Positions 25,854 through 34,094 of a DNA stretch of 64,000 bases are shown here, piece by piece. The notes beneath the pieces were generated by a model. It worked only from the letters and a program-made list of their open reading frames with translations, ran no database searches and was not told the DNA's origin. This DNA comes from Dyadobacter fermentans (GTDB lineage Bacteria; Bacteroidota; Bacteroidia; Cytophagales; Spirosomataceae). How positions within the stretch are numbered: position 1 is the first letter of the stretch; the number at the start of each line of letters is the position of its first letter. Location: positions 62,001 through 126,000 of the forward strand of contig NZ_JAHXBN010000018.1 of the NCBI RefSeq assembly GCF_019924045.1, read 5' to 3'. Made by a program: the position numbers and the translations under genes.

Positions 25854-26780
25854 ATGCACAGATTAACACCGTGTTTCCTCATTGTTGTCATGTTGTTCTC
25901 AGGCGCACGCGGTGTCGCGCAGCGTTACATGCGCCTGTATCCCGGAATAATCCCCAACGCCATTGAAGCACCCGATAAAGAAACTTTAACCGCTAACGCG
26001 ACTGTCGATTCACTCACGTCGCACGTCTCGATCCCTGGTCTGACTGTTTTTTTACCCAAACAAACCCGTCCGGACGGAACTGCGGTCATTATTTGTCCGG
26101 GTGGCGGCTACGGCACATTGCTGACCAAACGCGAGGGAAGCGATGTCGCGCGGGCATTCAATCAACTGGGCATTACGGCATTTGTCCTGAAATACCGCTT
26201 GCCCGACTCACACATCATGAAAAACCCTGCTTTCGGCCCTATCCAGGATGCCCAGCAGGCCATTAAAACAGTGAGGGAGCGGGCGAAGGAATTCGACATT
26301 AACCCCAACCGGATTGGCATTATGGGCTTTTCGGCAGGAGGTCACCTCGCCTCCACCGCCGGGACGCATTTCGATACACGTTACATCGACAAGGCCGGAA
26401 ACACGAGCCTGCGGCCTGATTTCATGATCCTGATCAACCCCGTGATCAGCTTCAACGACAGTACCGGGCACATCGGCTCCCGCGACAACCTACTCGGTAA
26501 AAATCCCAGCCCGGAAATAATCCGTTTGTTTTCAACCGAACTGCAAGTAAGCGCCGCCACGCCGCCCGCATTTCTCACGCATTCCGGCGCGGACGTGGTT
26601 GTTCCCGTTTCCAACAGTATTTCTTTTTACAACGCCATGCAGCAAAATGGCGTGAAAGGCGCATTGCACATCTATTCCAGAGGAGAGCACGGCTTCCTCA
26701 CTTATCCGCCGTTCCAGGTCTGGTTCGAAGATGTAATCGAATGGATGCGGTCAGAATATTTGATCGGTATGGGGAATTAG
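25854..26780 (+). CDS. Secreted acetyl-esterase-like alpha/beta hydrolase (BD-FAE/AXE type)
   Basis: A 308-residue alpha/beta hydrolase with a signal peptide (MHRLTPCFLIVVMLFSGARG). The oxyanion region IICPGGGY is at 79-86, the nucleophile elbow GFSAGG at 158-163 with catalytic S160, the acid in HSGADVVVPV and the histidine in RGEHGF. This arrangement fits the acetyl-xylan/BD-feruloyl-esterase-like group that removes acetyl groups from hemicellulose. Its ATG lies 1 bp after the stop of the large fusion gene, so the two form one transcription unit. That context argues for a shared role in handling an acylated sugar substrate. Confidence 0.9.
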   Translation: MHRLTPCFLIVVMLFSGARGVAQRYMRLYPGIIPNAIEAPDKETLTANATVDSLTSHVSIPGLTVFLPKQTRPDGTAVIICPGGGYGTLLTKREGSDVARAFNQLGITAFVLKYRLPDSHIMKNPAFGPIQDAQQAIKTVRERAKEFDINPNRIGIMGFSAGGHLASTAGTHFDTRYIDKAGNTSLRPDFMILINPVISFNDSTGHIGSRDNLLGKNPSPEIIRLFSTELQVSAATPPAFLTHSGADVVVPVSNSISFYNAMQQNGVKGALHIYSRGEHGFLTYPPFQVWFEDVIEWMRSEYLIGMGN

Positions 26781-26839
26781 CCTGCGGGTTATACGGCCGC
26801 GGAAGCAGTCATAAGTTTTCCGAAATCTGTCTTAGCTCA

Positions 26840-27118
26840 TTAGTTGACAGCAAACAGAATGTTTGCTATCAACCAGCCGCCTACGATCGCTACCGTCGCC
26901 CAAACCCTGTATTTCCAGGGGCGTGACCGCAGTGCGTAGGAAATGCCGATTGTCAAAGTAAGAGCGATGCCAAACGAAAGAAGATGGTGCGTGAATTGGA
27001 TGTCATCTGTATGCAGGGCCTTTCGTATCAGCAACCGGCCTAGCGAGTCAAGGGTGAAAAAGTTCAGCATATAAAGCCAAAATCCCCATTTCTGTTCTCT
27101 TTGTTGCGTCTGCTCCAT
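26840..27118 (-). CDS. Small hypothetical membrane protein
   Basis: A 92-residue protein with three hydrophobic segments (about 12-24 weakly, 45-62 LLSFGIALTLTIGISYAL and 72-90 VWATVAIVGGWLIANILFAV). Basic residues around RSRPWKYR suggest cytoplasmic location of that loop. I recognise no family. It starts at an ATG at 27118 and stands alone between the esterase (convergent) and ada. The 280 bp between it and ada contain no gene I can support; they include a run similar to the start of a second small membrane protein but without a continuous frame. Confidence 0.55.
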   Translation of the reverse strand: MEQTQQREQKWGFWLYMLNFFTLDSLGRLLIRKALHTDDIQFTHHLLSFGIALTLTIGISYALRSRPWKYRVWATVAIVGGWLIANILFAVN

Positions 27119-27398
27119 ATGCTGGTTAATGTCTGAAATACTGCCAAACCCATAATACCCCGGTCAAAAAGGCCAGGCTGCCGGCGATCAGCTTATTTTT
27201 CGGGGCCCTGGGAACATCATGGAGTGGCCGCCCCTCGCTGTAAGCCGTCCAGGCCTGGCTAAAATAAGGCCATAAGTTTGTCCTAATTTAAACATTCTCA
27301 TTCGTTTGTCCCGCGGATTGCAGCTACTTTTCGCCCCTACGGCCATACTGTTGTCACTTTGCGCTTGTTGCTTGGCAGAGCCATGCCGGTAAAAGCAA

Positions 27399-28439
27399 CT
27401 ACTTGTTAGCCCTTTCCATATCGAGCAGCCATTGTTTGCGCCATATACCTCCGCCGTAACCGGTGAGGCTGCCGTCCGCGCCTACGACCCTGTGACAGGG
27501 CACGAGAATGGATATTTTGTTCATGCCATTGGCATTGGCGACCGCCCGTATCGCCGTAGGGCTGGTGATCATCTCGGCCTGCTGCTGATAGCTCCGGGTC
27601 TCGCCATATGGAACAGCCTGCAATGCCTGCCAGACCTTGTTTTGAAAATCCGAACCCACCGCGTGGATCGGGACGGAAAACGCCTTCCTTGCCCCTGCAA
27701 AATACTCCCCGAGTTCTTTTTCCAGCAATGCAAAGTGCTCATTCCGCCCCTGAACGATAATCGCATTCAGCGATTTCGAAAGCATCCTGAACTCGGTTTC
27801 CAGCATTTTCCGGTCTGTGAATTCCAGCAGGCACAAACCTTCCTTCGTTGCACAAGCAAACATGGTGCCCAATGGCGTTTCCAGTCTTGTGAGGTCTATC
27901 ACCTGCCGGGACTTTCCCTTCGCCGGTGAAAACCCGAAAATACTCTTAAATGAATCGCCGAAACCGCTGAGGGAGTCAAACCCGGAATCAAATGCCGCGG
28001 TAGTGACCGATTGTCCCTGCTGAATGTTTTTGAAAGCGGAATTGATCCGGTACATCCGCTGGTAGGCATGGAAGGTCATCTGATGATTTTTCAGAAACCA
28101 ACGCCGTACCGTATTCGGTTCAAGACCGCGATCAAGCAGGTCTGCATCCTTGAATTTCAAGGCCGGATCACCGGTCAGTTCATCCAGAAGCGAGCGAATG
28201 GCTGCCGGCGTCTGATGCGAATGTTCCAGCGGTTTGCAAACCTTGCACGGCCGGTACCCTCTTTGAAATGCCTCTTTGGCGGAAAAGACAAACTCGACAT
28301 TCTCTATTCTCGGTTTGCGGGCAGTGCAGGTCGGGCGGCAAAAAATACCTGTGGTTTTTACTGCGGTGAAGAAAACACCTTCAAATTGGCTATCCTTTTC
28401 TATAATAGCCTGATACATCCTTTCTTTTGAAAGATTCAT
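27399..28439 (-). CDS. ada: Ada: methylphosphotriester sensor, AraC-type HTH and O6-methylguanine methyltransferase
   Basis: A 346-residue three-domain Ada protein from the ATG at 28439 (a TTG at 28466 is possible). The N-terminal zinc domain has all four cysteines, C34 and C38 in FCRPTC and C65 and C68 in CKVC; C34 should accept methyl groups from phosphotriesters. An AraC-like HTH spans roughly residues 80-180 (TVRRWFLKNHQMTFHAYQRM). The C-terminal methyltransferase domain has the active-site PCHRV with C315 and the following GGGIWRKQWLL. The protein repairs O6-methylguanine and activates the adaptive response to alkylation. It is monocistronic; no alkB or alkA is next to it. Confidence 0.95.
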   Translation of the reverse strand: MNLSKERMYQAIIEKDSQFEGVFFTAVKTTGIFCRPTCTARKPRIENVEFVFSAKEAFQRGYRPCKVCKPLEHSHQTPAAIRSLLDELTGDPALKFKDADLLDRGLEPNTVRRWFLKNHQMTFHAYQRMYRINSAFKNIQQGQSVTTAAFDSGFDSLSGFGDSFKSIFGFSPAKGKSRQVIDLTRLETPLGTMFACATKEGLCLLEFTDRKMLETEFRMLSKSLNAIIVQGRNEHFALLEKELGEYFAGARKAFSVPIHAVGSDFQNKVWQALQAVPYGETRSYQQQAEMITSPTAIRAVANANGMNKISILVPCHRVVGADGSLTGYGGGIWRKQWLLDMERANK

Positions 28440-28528
28440 AGAGCCGTTTGTTGAATTGATAGCCAAAATTAGGGCGGCTATAACAGGCCGGCAACCGGAA
28501 AATTGACAAGTATTTTTGGAATAGACGG

Positions 28529-29512
28529 CTACTTCCCGGCCATTACAGGAACAATAACCTCATTCCCCTTCACGCTGAAAGCATAAACCCCGGCTTTCTT
28601 GTCCCATTTCCTTACAACCGGCACTATCCGCGTCCTGCGGGGGCCGACTTTGTCCGAGGAATTATGAATGTGGTATACATAGTACAATTGCTTGTCCAGC
28701 CCCTCAAACAGGTCGCCATGTCCCGACCCGTTCTCGCCTACGATCGAGCGATGAACGATAGGGTTATTCTTACTTTTCATCCAGGGTCCGTAAGGCGAAT
28801 CGGCCACGGCATAACCGATGGCATAATCGATGTTTTCAAAGTGGTTAGCCGAATAAAACAGGTAATACTTGCTCTTCAATTTGATCACCGTGGGCCCTTC
28901 CATAATCGGCGCTGATTTGTAATTGGGCGTTGCCTCCCAGGGCTCCGTCTGACCAAAACACCTTTTCAGCGTCTCAGGCTTTATCTTTCCGGCTTTCAGG
29001 TCAAACTCGGCTGCATACAGGTAATTACCTTTGTCAAACCGCACACAATAGAGGTAATGTTTGCCATCGGTATCCTTGAAAATGTAGGAATCGATATTTT
29101 TCTCCGACCCGTCGATAGGCCCGACTTCTTTCTGCCGATAGGGCCCGAAAAGCGATTTTGACTCAGCCAAAACGGTTTGTTCATCGGCCGTATAGGTCAT
29201 ATAGTAGGTCCCGTTCTCCTTGAATATCTGCGGTGCCCAGAAGCCCCTGGTACCAAAAGTATGGTCGCCCCTGGTGAGGATCGTACCCAGCGAATCTTTG
29301 GATTTGACTGGTACCGACCACGTTTTCAAGTCTTTGGATTCCAGAAGAGCAAATCCCTGCGGCCCGTTTCCGCCGCCTTTTGACCCGGTGAGGTAGTACC
29401 TGCCATTTTCAACGACGATGGTCACGTCGGCAAAGAAAATCTCTTGTTTTGCCTGCGCGGATGCCAGCGCGGCCGTGAATAAAAGGATCAAATAGGTTAG
29501 GATAAATTTCAT
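28529..29512 (-). CDS. GH43-family five-bladed propeller glycoside hydrolase
   Basis: A 327-residue secreted protein from the ATG at 29512, which begins the signal peptide MKFILTYLILLFTAALASAQ. The GH43 catalytic layout is visible: the base aspartate D29 in FFADVTIV, the middle aspartate in KNIDSYIF, and the general acid glutamate in IMEGPTVIKLKSKYYLFYS. The strand pattern KYYLFYSANHFENIDYAIGY is typical of this clan. GH43 enzymes act on arabinan, arabinoxylan or related beta-linked pentose chains; the exact subfamily cannot be settled by eye. The gene is divergent from the tannase at 29711 and stands 89 bp from ada. Confidence 0.9.
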   Translation of the reverse strand: MKFILTYLILLFTAALASAQAKQEIFFADVTIVVENGRYYLTGSKGGGNGPQGFALLESKDLKTWSVPVKSKDSLGTILTRGDHTFGTRGFWAPQIFKENGTYYMTYTADEQTVLAESKSLFGPYRQKEVGPIDGSEKNIDSYIFKDTDGKHYLYCVRFDKGNYLYAAEFDLKAGKIKPETLKRCFGQTEPWEATPNYKSAPIMEGPTVIKLKSKYYLFYSANHFENIDYAIGYAVADSPYGPWMKSKNNPIVHRSIVGENGSGHGDLFEGLDKQLYYVYHIHNSSDKVGPRRTRIVPVVRKWDKKAGVYAFSVKGNEVIVPVMAGK

Positions 29513-29710
29513 TTTGGGGAGCCGGAGCTGCTTTTGAATGGATAAATCCTTTAAAGATAGCATCCGTTCGGACTAATCATTTACATACCGGGCATTTCCG
29601 GTCGTGCGCCAATACCACCAAACTGATGCAGAACCGGGATATTCAATGGGTTAAGTGCTTTTAGATATATCCGTGTGTTCCAACGGATGCAAGAGGCCAT
29701 TCAAAACACC

Positions 29711-31282
29711 ATGATCACCCAGCTATCACCCTTGTTGCTTGCCGCCGCGTTGAGCCTGACGTCCGCGGGTTCCTTCGCGCGCACCGCTGTTGCCCACACA
29801 GAAACCCTGGCGTGCCCGTGCGCCAGGCTCGCGAAACTGGCGATTCCGCAGGCGACCATTACCGCGGCCGAATGCATTCCCGCCGGCCAATTCACGCCGC
29901 CCGGCGGCGCCCAGCCCATCACGGGTCTCCCGGCATTCTGTCGTGTGGCCGCTGTACTGAAACCATCTCCCGACTCGCACATCCGCATTGAGCTGTGGCT
30001 GCCGGAAAGGGGCTGGAATGAGCGGTTCCTGGGCACCGGTACCGGCGGCGGTGCGGGTTACATTAACTATGGCTCGCTTTCAATGGGCCTGCGGAAGGGC
30101 TTTGCCACGGCCAACACCGACATGGGCACTTCGCCCGACGCAAACCGGCTCGCCGGTCGTCCCGAGAAATGGATCGATTTCGGGCATCGCGCCACGCACG
30201 AAATGACCGTTGCCGGAAAGGCTATCACCGAAGCTTACTATCGCAGAGCTGCACGAATGGCTTATTTTTCGGGATGCTCTACCGGCGGTCAGCAAGCATT
30301 GATGGAGTCGCAGCGCTACCCGCGGGATTACGACGGCATACTTGCCGGTGCTCCGGCAAACAACCGCACGCACTTGCATACGGGATTCATATGGAACCTG
30401 CGCGCCACCAACGACATCCCCGGCAGCCAGCTGCCCAAGCCAAAGATCGATCTGATTACCCGTGCCGTGGTGAGCGCCTGCGCGGGCAAGGATGGCGGCG
30501 CGCCCGGCGACCTGTTCCTAACCAATCCGGCTGCCTGCAAGTTTGACCCGGCTACGATCCCGGTTTGCCCTGATGGCACCGACGACAGTACCTGCCTTAC
30601 GATGCCGCAACTGGCCGCGCTGCAAAAGATCTACCAGGGCCCGACCAACCCGAGGACGGGCGAAAGGATTTATACTCCCATTCCGCTGGGAAGCGAAAAC
30701 GTAGCTGCCGGCATCGAGCTGCAACAAAATCCCGACCTGTCGCCGAAGGCGTTTTTTTACCAATACAAATGGGCATTCGGCGACAGCTTCGACTATAAGA
30801 CCTTCGATTTCGATCACGACCAGGCCAAACTGGACTCCTTGCTGGGCAACACGCTGAATGCCGGCGATACGGACCTTGCTGCATTCAAAAATCACGGCTC
30901 TAAACTTTTGATGTATTCCGGCAATGCCGACCCGCTCGTACCCTACCAGGACGCGCTGAGCTACTATGAGCGCGTCGTGGGCGTGCAGGGCGGCCTCCCG
31001 CAAACCCAGGACTTCTTCCGCTTCTACCTTATTCCCGGAATGGGCCATTGCGCAGGCGGCCCCGGCCTCAACGACGGCGGCGACATGCTCGGCGCGCTAA
31101 TCGAATGGAGGGAGAACGGTGTTGCACCGCAAAAGCTAATCGGTACGGCTTATGAGCAGGGAAACCCGGCGAAGGCCGTAAAATTCAGGCGGCCGGTGTT
31201 CCCCTATCCCTTGCTTCCCGGATACAAGGGCGGCAATGCGGCGGTTCCTGAGAGCTTTGAGGCGATTCCGGCAACGAGATAA
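29711..31282 (+). CDS. Tannase/feruloyl-esterase family protein
   Basis: About 523 residues from the ATG at 29711, directly before a signal peptide (MITQLSPLLLAAALSLTSAG); a GTG at 29675 and an ATG at 29687 also lie in frame. The CS-D-HC signature of the tannase family is complete: C189-S190 in SGCSTGGQQ, aspartate in SGNADPLVPYQDAL, and H-C in GMGHCAGGPG, where the two cysteines form a disulfide joining the catalytic Ser and His. Such enzymes hydrolyse galloyl, feruloyl or related aromatic esters. Third codon positions look markedly G/C-rich compared with flanking genes, which may hint at transfer; I have not measured it. Confidence 0.93.
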   Translation: MITQLSPLLLAAALSLTSAGSFARTAVAHTETLACPCARLAKLAIPQATITAAECIPAGQFTPPGGAQPITGLPAFCRVAAVLKPSPDSHIRIELWLPERGWNERFLGTGTGGGAGYINYGSLSMGLRKGFATANTDMGTSPDANRLAGRPEKWIDFGHRATHEMTVAGKAITEAYYRRAARMAYFSGCSTGGQQALMESQRYPRDYDGILAGAPANNRTHLHTGFIWNLRATNDIPGSQLPKPKIDLITRAVVSACAGKDGGAPGDLFLTNPAACKFDPATIPVCPDGTDDSTCLTMPQLAALQKIYQGPTNPRTGERIYTPIPLGSENVAAGIELQQNPDLSPKAFFYQYKWAFGDSFDYKTFDFDHDQAKLDSLLGNTLNAGDTDLAAFKNHGSKLLMYSGNADPLVPYQDALSYYERVVGVQGGLPQTQDFFRFYLIPGMGHCAGGPGLNDGGDMLGALIEWRENGVAPQKLIGTAYEQGNPAKAVKFRRPVFPYPLLPGYKGGNAAVPESFEAIPATR

Positions 31283-31352
31283 CCCGCGTACAACCGTCCG
31301 GACCGGTTAAAAGCCTGAACAACACACTCGATTTCCAGCCCGAATTTCACAC

Positions 31353-31368
31353 TACTAAATATTTAGTA
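31353..31368. promoter_or_regulatory. Upstream BlaI-type operator palindrome
   Basis: Perfect 16-bp palindrome TACTAAATATTTAGTA, 40 bp (about four helical turns) from an identical copy at 31393-31408. BlaI/MecI repressors bind TACA/TGTA- or TACTA/TAGTA-type inverted repeats, and a BlaI gene follows. Confidence 0.85.
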
Positions 31369-31386
31369 AATAATCTAACTCGTTAG

Positions 31387-31417
31387 CTTGCCTACTAAAT
31401 ATTTAGTAGTATGTTTG
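31387..31417 (+). promoter_or_regulatory. Bacteroidota-type promoter with BlaI operator filling the spacer
   Basis: A CTTG at 31387-31390 and TATGTTTG at 31410-31417 fit the -33 (TTTG) and -7 (TAnnTTTG) elements of the primary sigma factor of Bacteroidota with a 19-bp spacer. The 18-bp palindrome 31392-31409 (TACTAAATATTTAGTA plus one flanking pair) fills that spacer almost exactly, so repressor binding would exclude polymerase. The blaI ATG is 26 bp downstream. Confidence 0.8.
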
Positions 31418-31442
31418 CATTCAAACACCCAAACAATCAGAT

Positions 31443-31817
31443 ATGGAGCCCCGTTCGTTGACCCGCGCCGAAGCCGAGATTATGAAAATCCTGTGGCAGC
31501 TGGGGAAAGCATTTATCAAAGACATTCTGGCACAAATGGATGAGCCCAAACCGGCATACACCACCGTCGCCACTTTCGTGCGCATACTCGAAAAGAAAGG
31601 AGTAGTTGCACATACTACTTATGGGAACACCCATGAGTACTTTCCGCTGATCAGTGAGCAGGAGTACCGGAAATATGAGGTGCAGCAACTTGTTGAAAAT
31701 TACTTTGACAATTCGGTCACCAATCTGGTGTCATTCTTCATGAACGACGATACACTAAAGAAAAGTGACCTGGATGACCTTGCCGCATTCATCGAAAAAA
31801 ACAAGGGTAAACAATAA
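31443..31817 (+). CDS. BlaI/MecI/CopY-family repressor
   Basis: A 124-residue winged-helix repressor of the BlaI family. The N-terminal domain reads MEPRSLTRAEAEIMKILWQL then YTTVATFVRILEKKGVVAHT, the recognition helix and wing, and the C-terminal ~45 residues give the dimerisation helices with the protease-sensitive region (VTNLVSFFMNDDTL). It is followed after 10 bp by an M56 protease gene, the usual partner that cleaves it. Two palindromes in its own promoter indicate autorepression. In Bacteroidota such pairs are common and mostly not beta-lactam linked; the inducer here is unknown. Confidence 0.93.
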   Translation: MEPRSLTRAEAEIMKILWQLGKAFIKDILAQMDEPKPAYTTVATFVRILEKKGVVAHTTYGNTHEYFPLISEQEYRKYEVQQLVENYFDNSVTNLVSFFMNDDTLKKSDLDDLAAFIEKNKGKQ

Positions 31818-31827
31818 AAATCGGAAT

Positions 31828-33405
31828 ATGGAAGCGCTCCCTTATTTGCTAAAAGTCAACATTTGCTGGGCGGTATTCTACGGTTGCTACTGGACGCTGT
31901 TCCGCAGGCATACCTTCTTTATGCTCAACCGCTTCTATTTACTCTTTTCATTGTTGATCAGCTTTGCAATTCCGGCCATCGAGCTTCACGAAACTGTCGA
32001 CGTAGCCGAACTTGCAACCACTGTCACCCCCACCGTCGATTCGATTATTGTTGCCCCGGCCCGATCCGGGGTTGATTTCAGCCGGTATCTAGTCCTTATC
32101 TGTTATAGCGCGGCCGTTGTAGCAATGCTGATTTCGCTCATTAGATCCTTTTGGCACATTCATAGTATCGTTCGAACCGGGATATCGGTCCCGATGGAAG
32201 GCTATCATCTTGTCATAAGCCAGCACCGGCACAGCCGAAGCGGATCGTTTTCATTCCTGAAATGGATGATCATCTCAAATGAGGATTACGAGCGGAATTT
32301 TGAGCCTATATTCATGCATGAGATGGTTCACATCCGGCAATGGCACACGCTGGATATCCTGCTCATCGAACTTCTGAAAGTATTTTTCTGGTTTAATCCG
32401 GCGCTCTGGCTTTACAAACGCGCTTTACAGGATACGCACGAATATTTAGCCGACGAGCAGGCGCTTGACAAAGACCGATATGCGACATTTCTTGTCGCTT
32501 ATGCCAAAAATGCCGTGGTTACTTCCGTCACGAATCAGTTCTTTAACTCCTCGCTGCTCAAGAGGCGCATTCATATGATGTACCAGAACCGGACTGCCGC
32601 CTGGCTCAGGAGTAAGTACCTGCTACTTTGTCCGCTGCTCGCATTGGCTATCGCTCTGATGGCGGCCAGAAAGTATGTTTATGAAGAAAGAAAGGACACT
32701 TATCAAAATGCAGGAGCACTGGATTCCCTCACGACAAATGGCAATGCCTCAAACGAGTCAGGAGCGCCGGTACCCGATTCCGCTGTCGTTTCCCCTGGCA
32801 ATAGCGGTAAGCCTGCTTTAACCCAAAAAGACAACCAGGACGCAAACCAAATGGAGGTGCCCGATGAGCGACGCCGCATCTTGCTGGACCGCTGGCCCGG
32901 CCCTCCATATGGCAAAAGCAAATTCATCGCTAATACGCTAAAATATCCCAAACAAGCATTTCTGGATGGTGCCGAGGGGCAGGTATCGGTATCTTTCCTT
33001 ATCGATACGGAGGGAAATATAAGTGATCCCAAAATCGAGAAAGGGGTGAGAAAAGACCTTGACAATGAAGCTATGCGGGTCGTTCGCCTGATGCCGAAGT
33101 GGAGGCCTGCCCAAAAAAATAATGCACCGGTCGCTGTTCGCTATACCATGAATATTGCATTCAGTATTGCTGTGGACACGCTGCCGCTTGCTGTCAAAGA
33201 GAATACGCCCGATTTTTGGGGAAACCGGTCCGTTTATTCTCCCGCGCCAACGCCCCCCCTTGGCAACAAACACCTGAAAGAGCTCTTCGAAGGTTCAAAA
33301 ATAGACCTTCGGGACAGTGTCCCGCCCGCTACGATCTTACGAAAGATGGGCCTCACGGTGTACCGCCCGCTTCCCCAACAGCCTGTTGATTTGAAAATTA
33401 AATAG
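31828..33405 (+). CDS. M56 (BlaR1-like) membrane metalloprotease with C-terminal TonB domain
   Basis: A 525-residue protein from the ATG at 31828. Membrane helices lie near residues 5-22, 34-52, 88-107 and about 265-285. The zinc protease motif is H164-E-M-V-H168 in MHEMVHIRQWH, with the downstream acidic ligand in EYLADEQALD. There is no penicillin-binding sensor domain. The periplasmic tail instead ends in a TonB C-terminal-like domain (about 355-455: YPKQAFLDGAEGQVSVSFLI, then DPKIEKGVRKDLDNEA, RLMPKW) and a further ~70-residue tail. The TonB-like part may sense or touch outer-membrane receptors. It is in an operon with BlaI (10 bp upstream) and an OmpH-like gene (8 bp downstream). Confidence 0.9.
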   Translation: MEALPYLLKVNICWAVFYGCYWTLFRRHTFFMLNRFYLLFSLLISFAIPAIELHETVDVAELATTVTPTVDSIIVAPARSGVDFSRYLVLICYSAAVVAMLISLIRSFWHIHSIVRTGISVPMEGYHLVISQHRHSRSGSFSFLKWMIISNEDYERNFEPIFMHEMVHIRQWHTLDILLIELLKVFFWFNPALWLYKRALQDTHEYLADEQALDKDRYATFLVAYAKNAVVTSVTNQFFNSSLLKRRIHMMYQNRTAAWLRSKYLLLCPLLALAIALMAARKYVYEERKDTYQNAGALDSLTTNGNASNESGAPVPDSAVVSPGNSGKPALTQKDNQDANQMEVPDERRRILLDRWPGPPYGKSKFIANTLKYPKQAFLDGAEGQVSVSFLIDTEGNISDPKIEKGVRKDLDNEAMRVVRLMPKWRPAQKNNAPVAVRYTMNIAFSIAVDTLPLAVKENTPDFWGNRSVYSPAPTPPLGNKHLKELFEGSKIDLRDSVPPATILRKMGLTVYRPLPQQPVDLKIK

Positions 33406-33413
33406 CTCAAATA

Positions 33414-33998
33414 ATGACACGTTGCTTATCCATTTACCTGATGCTCTCCCTGATCGCATCAGCAGAAAGTCTATGTCAAAAAGTAAAGATCGCCACGGTC
33501 GATTTGGAATACATCTACGCCAATCTGCCGGCGCATCAAAAACTGATGGCTGAAATTGACAGCTCCTCGACGAAGTACCAGGCAGTTCAAAAGGAAAAAT
33601 TGACAGCCTACCAGCAAAAGCTGCAAGCATATCAAAATTTGGGAAAACAGACGCCCGAACCCGTTTTAAAGGATAAGGCCGCTGAGCTGGAAAGCATCCA
33701 GGCTGCCATGCAGGAATTTCAGACCAATGCAGAAAAAGATTTGCGCACAAGGTATGCCGCCCGGTTTCCCGAAATCGAGAAAATCGTCAGAGCAGCGATT
33801 GCGGAGTGTGCAAAACAGCAGCAGGTGGCATACGTGGCGCGCGACAAAGCGGACTACAACTCCGGGGAGTCTACCCCATTCCTACTTTATTCGAGCGAAC
33901 CCGATACAGATCTCACGGACCACGTCTTGTCCAAATTAGGAGTCAATACCCATCCCAATAAAGGTAAACCCCGCCAATATGGAGTCTACTTTAAATGA
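33414..33998 (+). CDS. OmpH/Skp-like periplasmic protein
   Basis: A 194-residue secreted protein with a short signal peptide (MTRCLSIYLMLSLIASAES). After VKIATVDLEYIYANLPAHQK, a typical OmpH opening, comes a long charged helix (about 45-130) rich in K, E, Q and A (LTAYQQKLQAYQNLGKQ) like the tentacles of Skp, ending in a short strand region. The ~50-residue C-terminal tail with GKPRQYGVYFK is unusual for Skp. It follows the M56 protease by 8 bp and belongs to the BlaI operon, suggesting that the regulated output is envelope protein handling rather than antibiotic resistance. Confidence 0.78.
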   Translation: MTRCLSIYLMLSLIASAESLCQKVKIATVDLEYIYANLPAHQKLMAEIDSSSTKYQAVQKEKLTAYQQKLQAYQNLGKQTPEPVLKDKAAELESIQAAMQEFQTNAEKDLRTRYAARFPEIEKIVRAAIAECAKQQQVAYVARDKADYNSGESTPFLLYSSEPDTDLTDHVLSKLGVNTHPNKGKPRQYGVYFK

Positions 33999-34042
33999 GC
34001 TGTCATGAAACGTGCAGCGTAGCTCGCTGAACCCCGGTCAGA

Positions 34043-34053
34043 ATATTTAGTAG
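34043..34053. promoter_or_regulatory. Possible BlaI half-operator
   Basis: ATATTTAGTAG here equals the right half of the 31392-31409 palindrome, but the left half is poorly conserved (CAGA in place of ACTA). It lies 52 bp before the start of the next gene. Confidence 0.35.
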
Positions 34054-34094
34054 TCAACGGTTACACGTTGCGTATTGAATATATCTCACCCATA

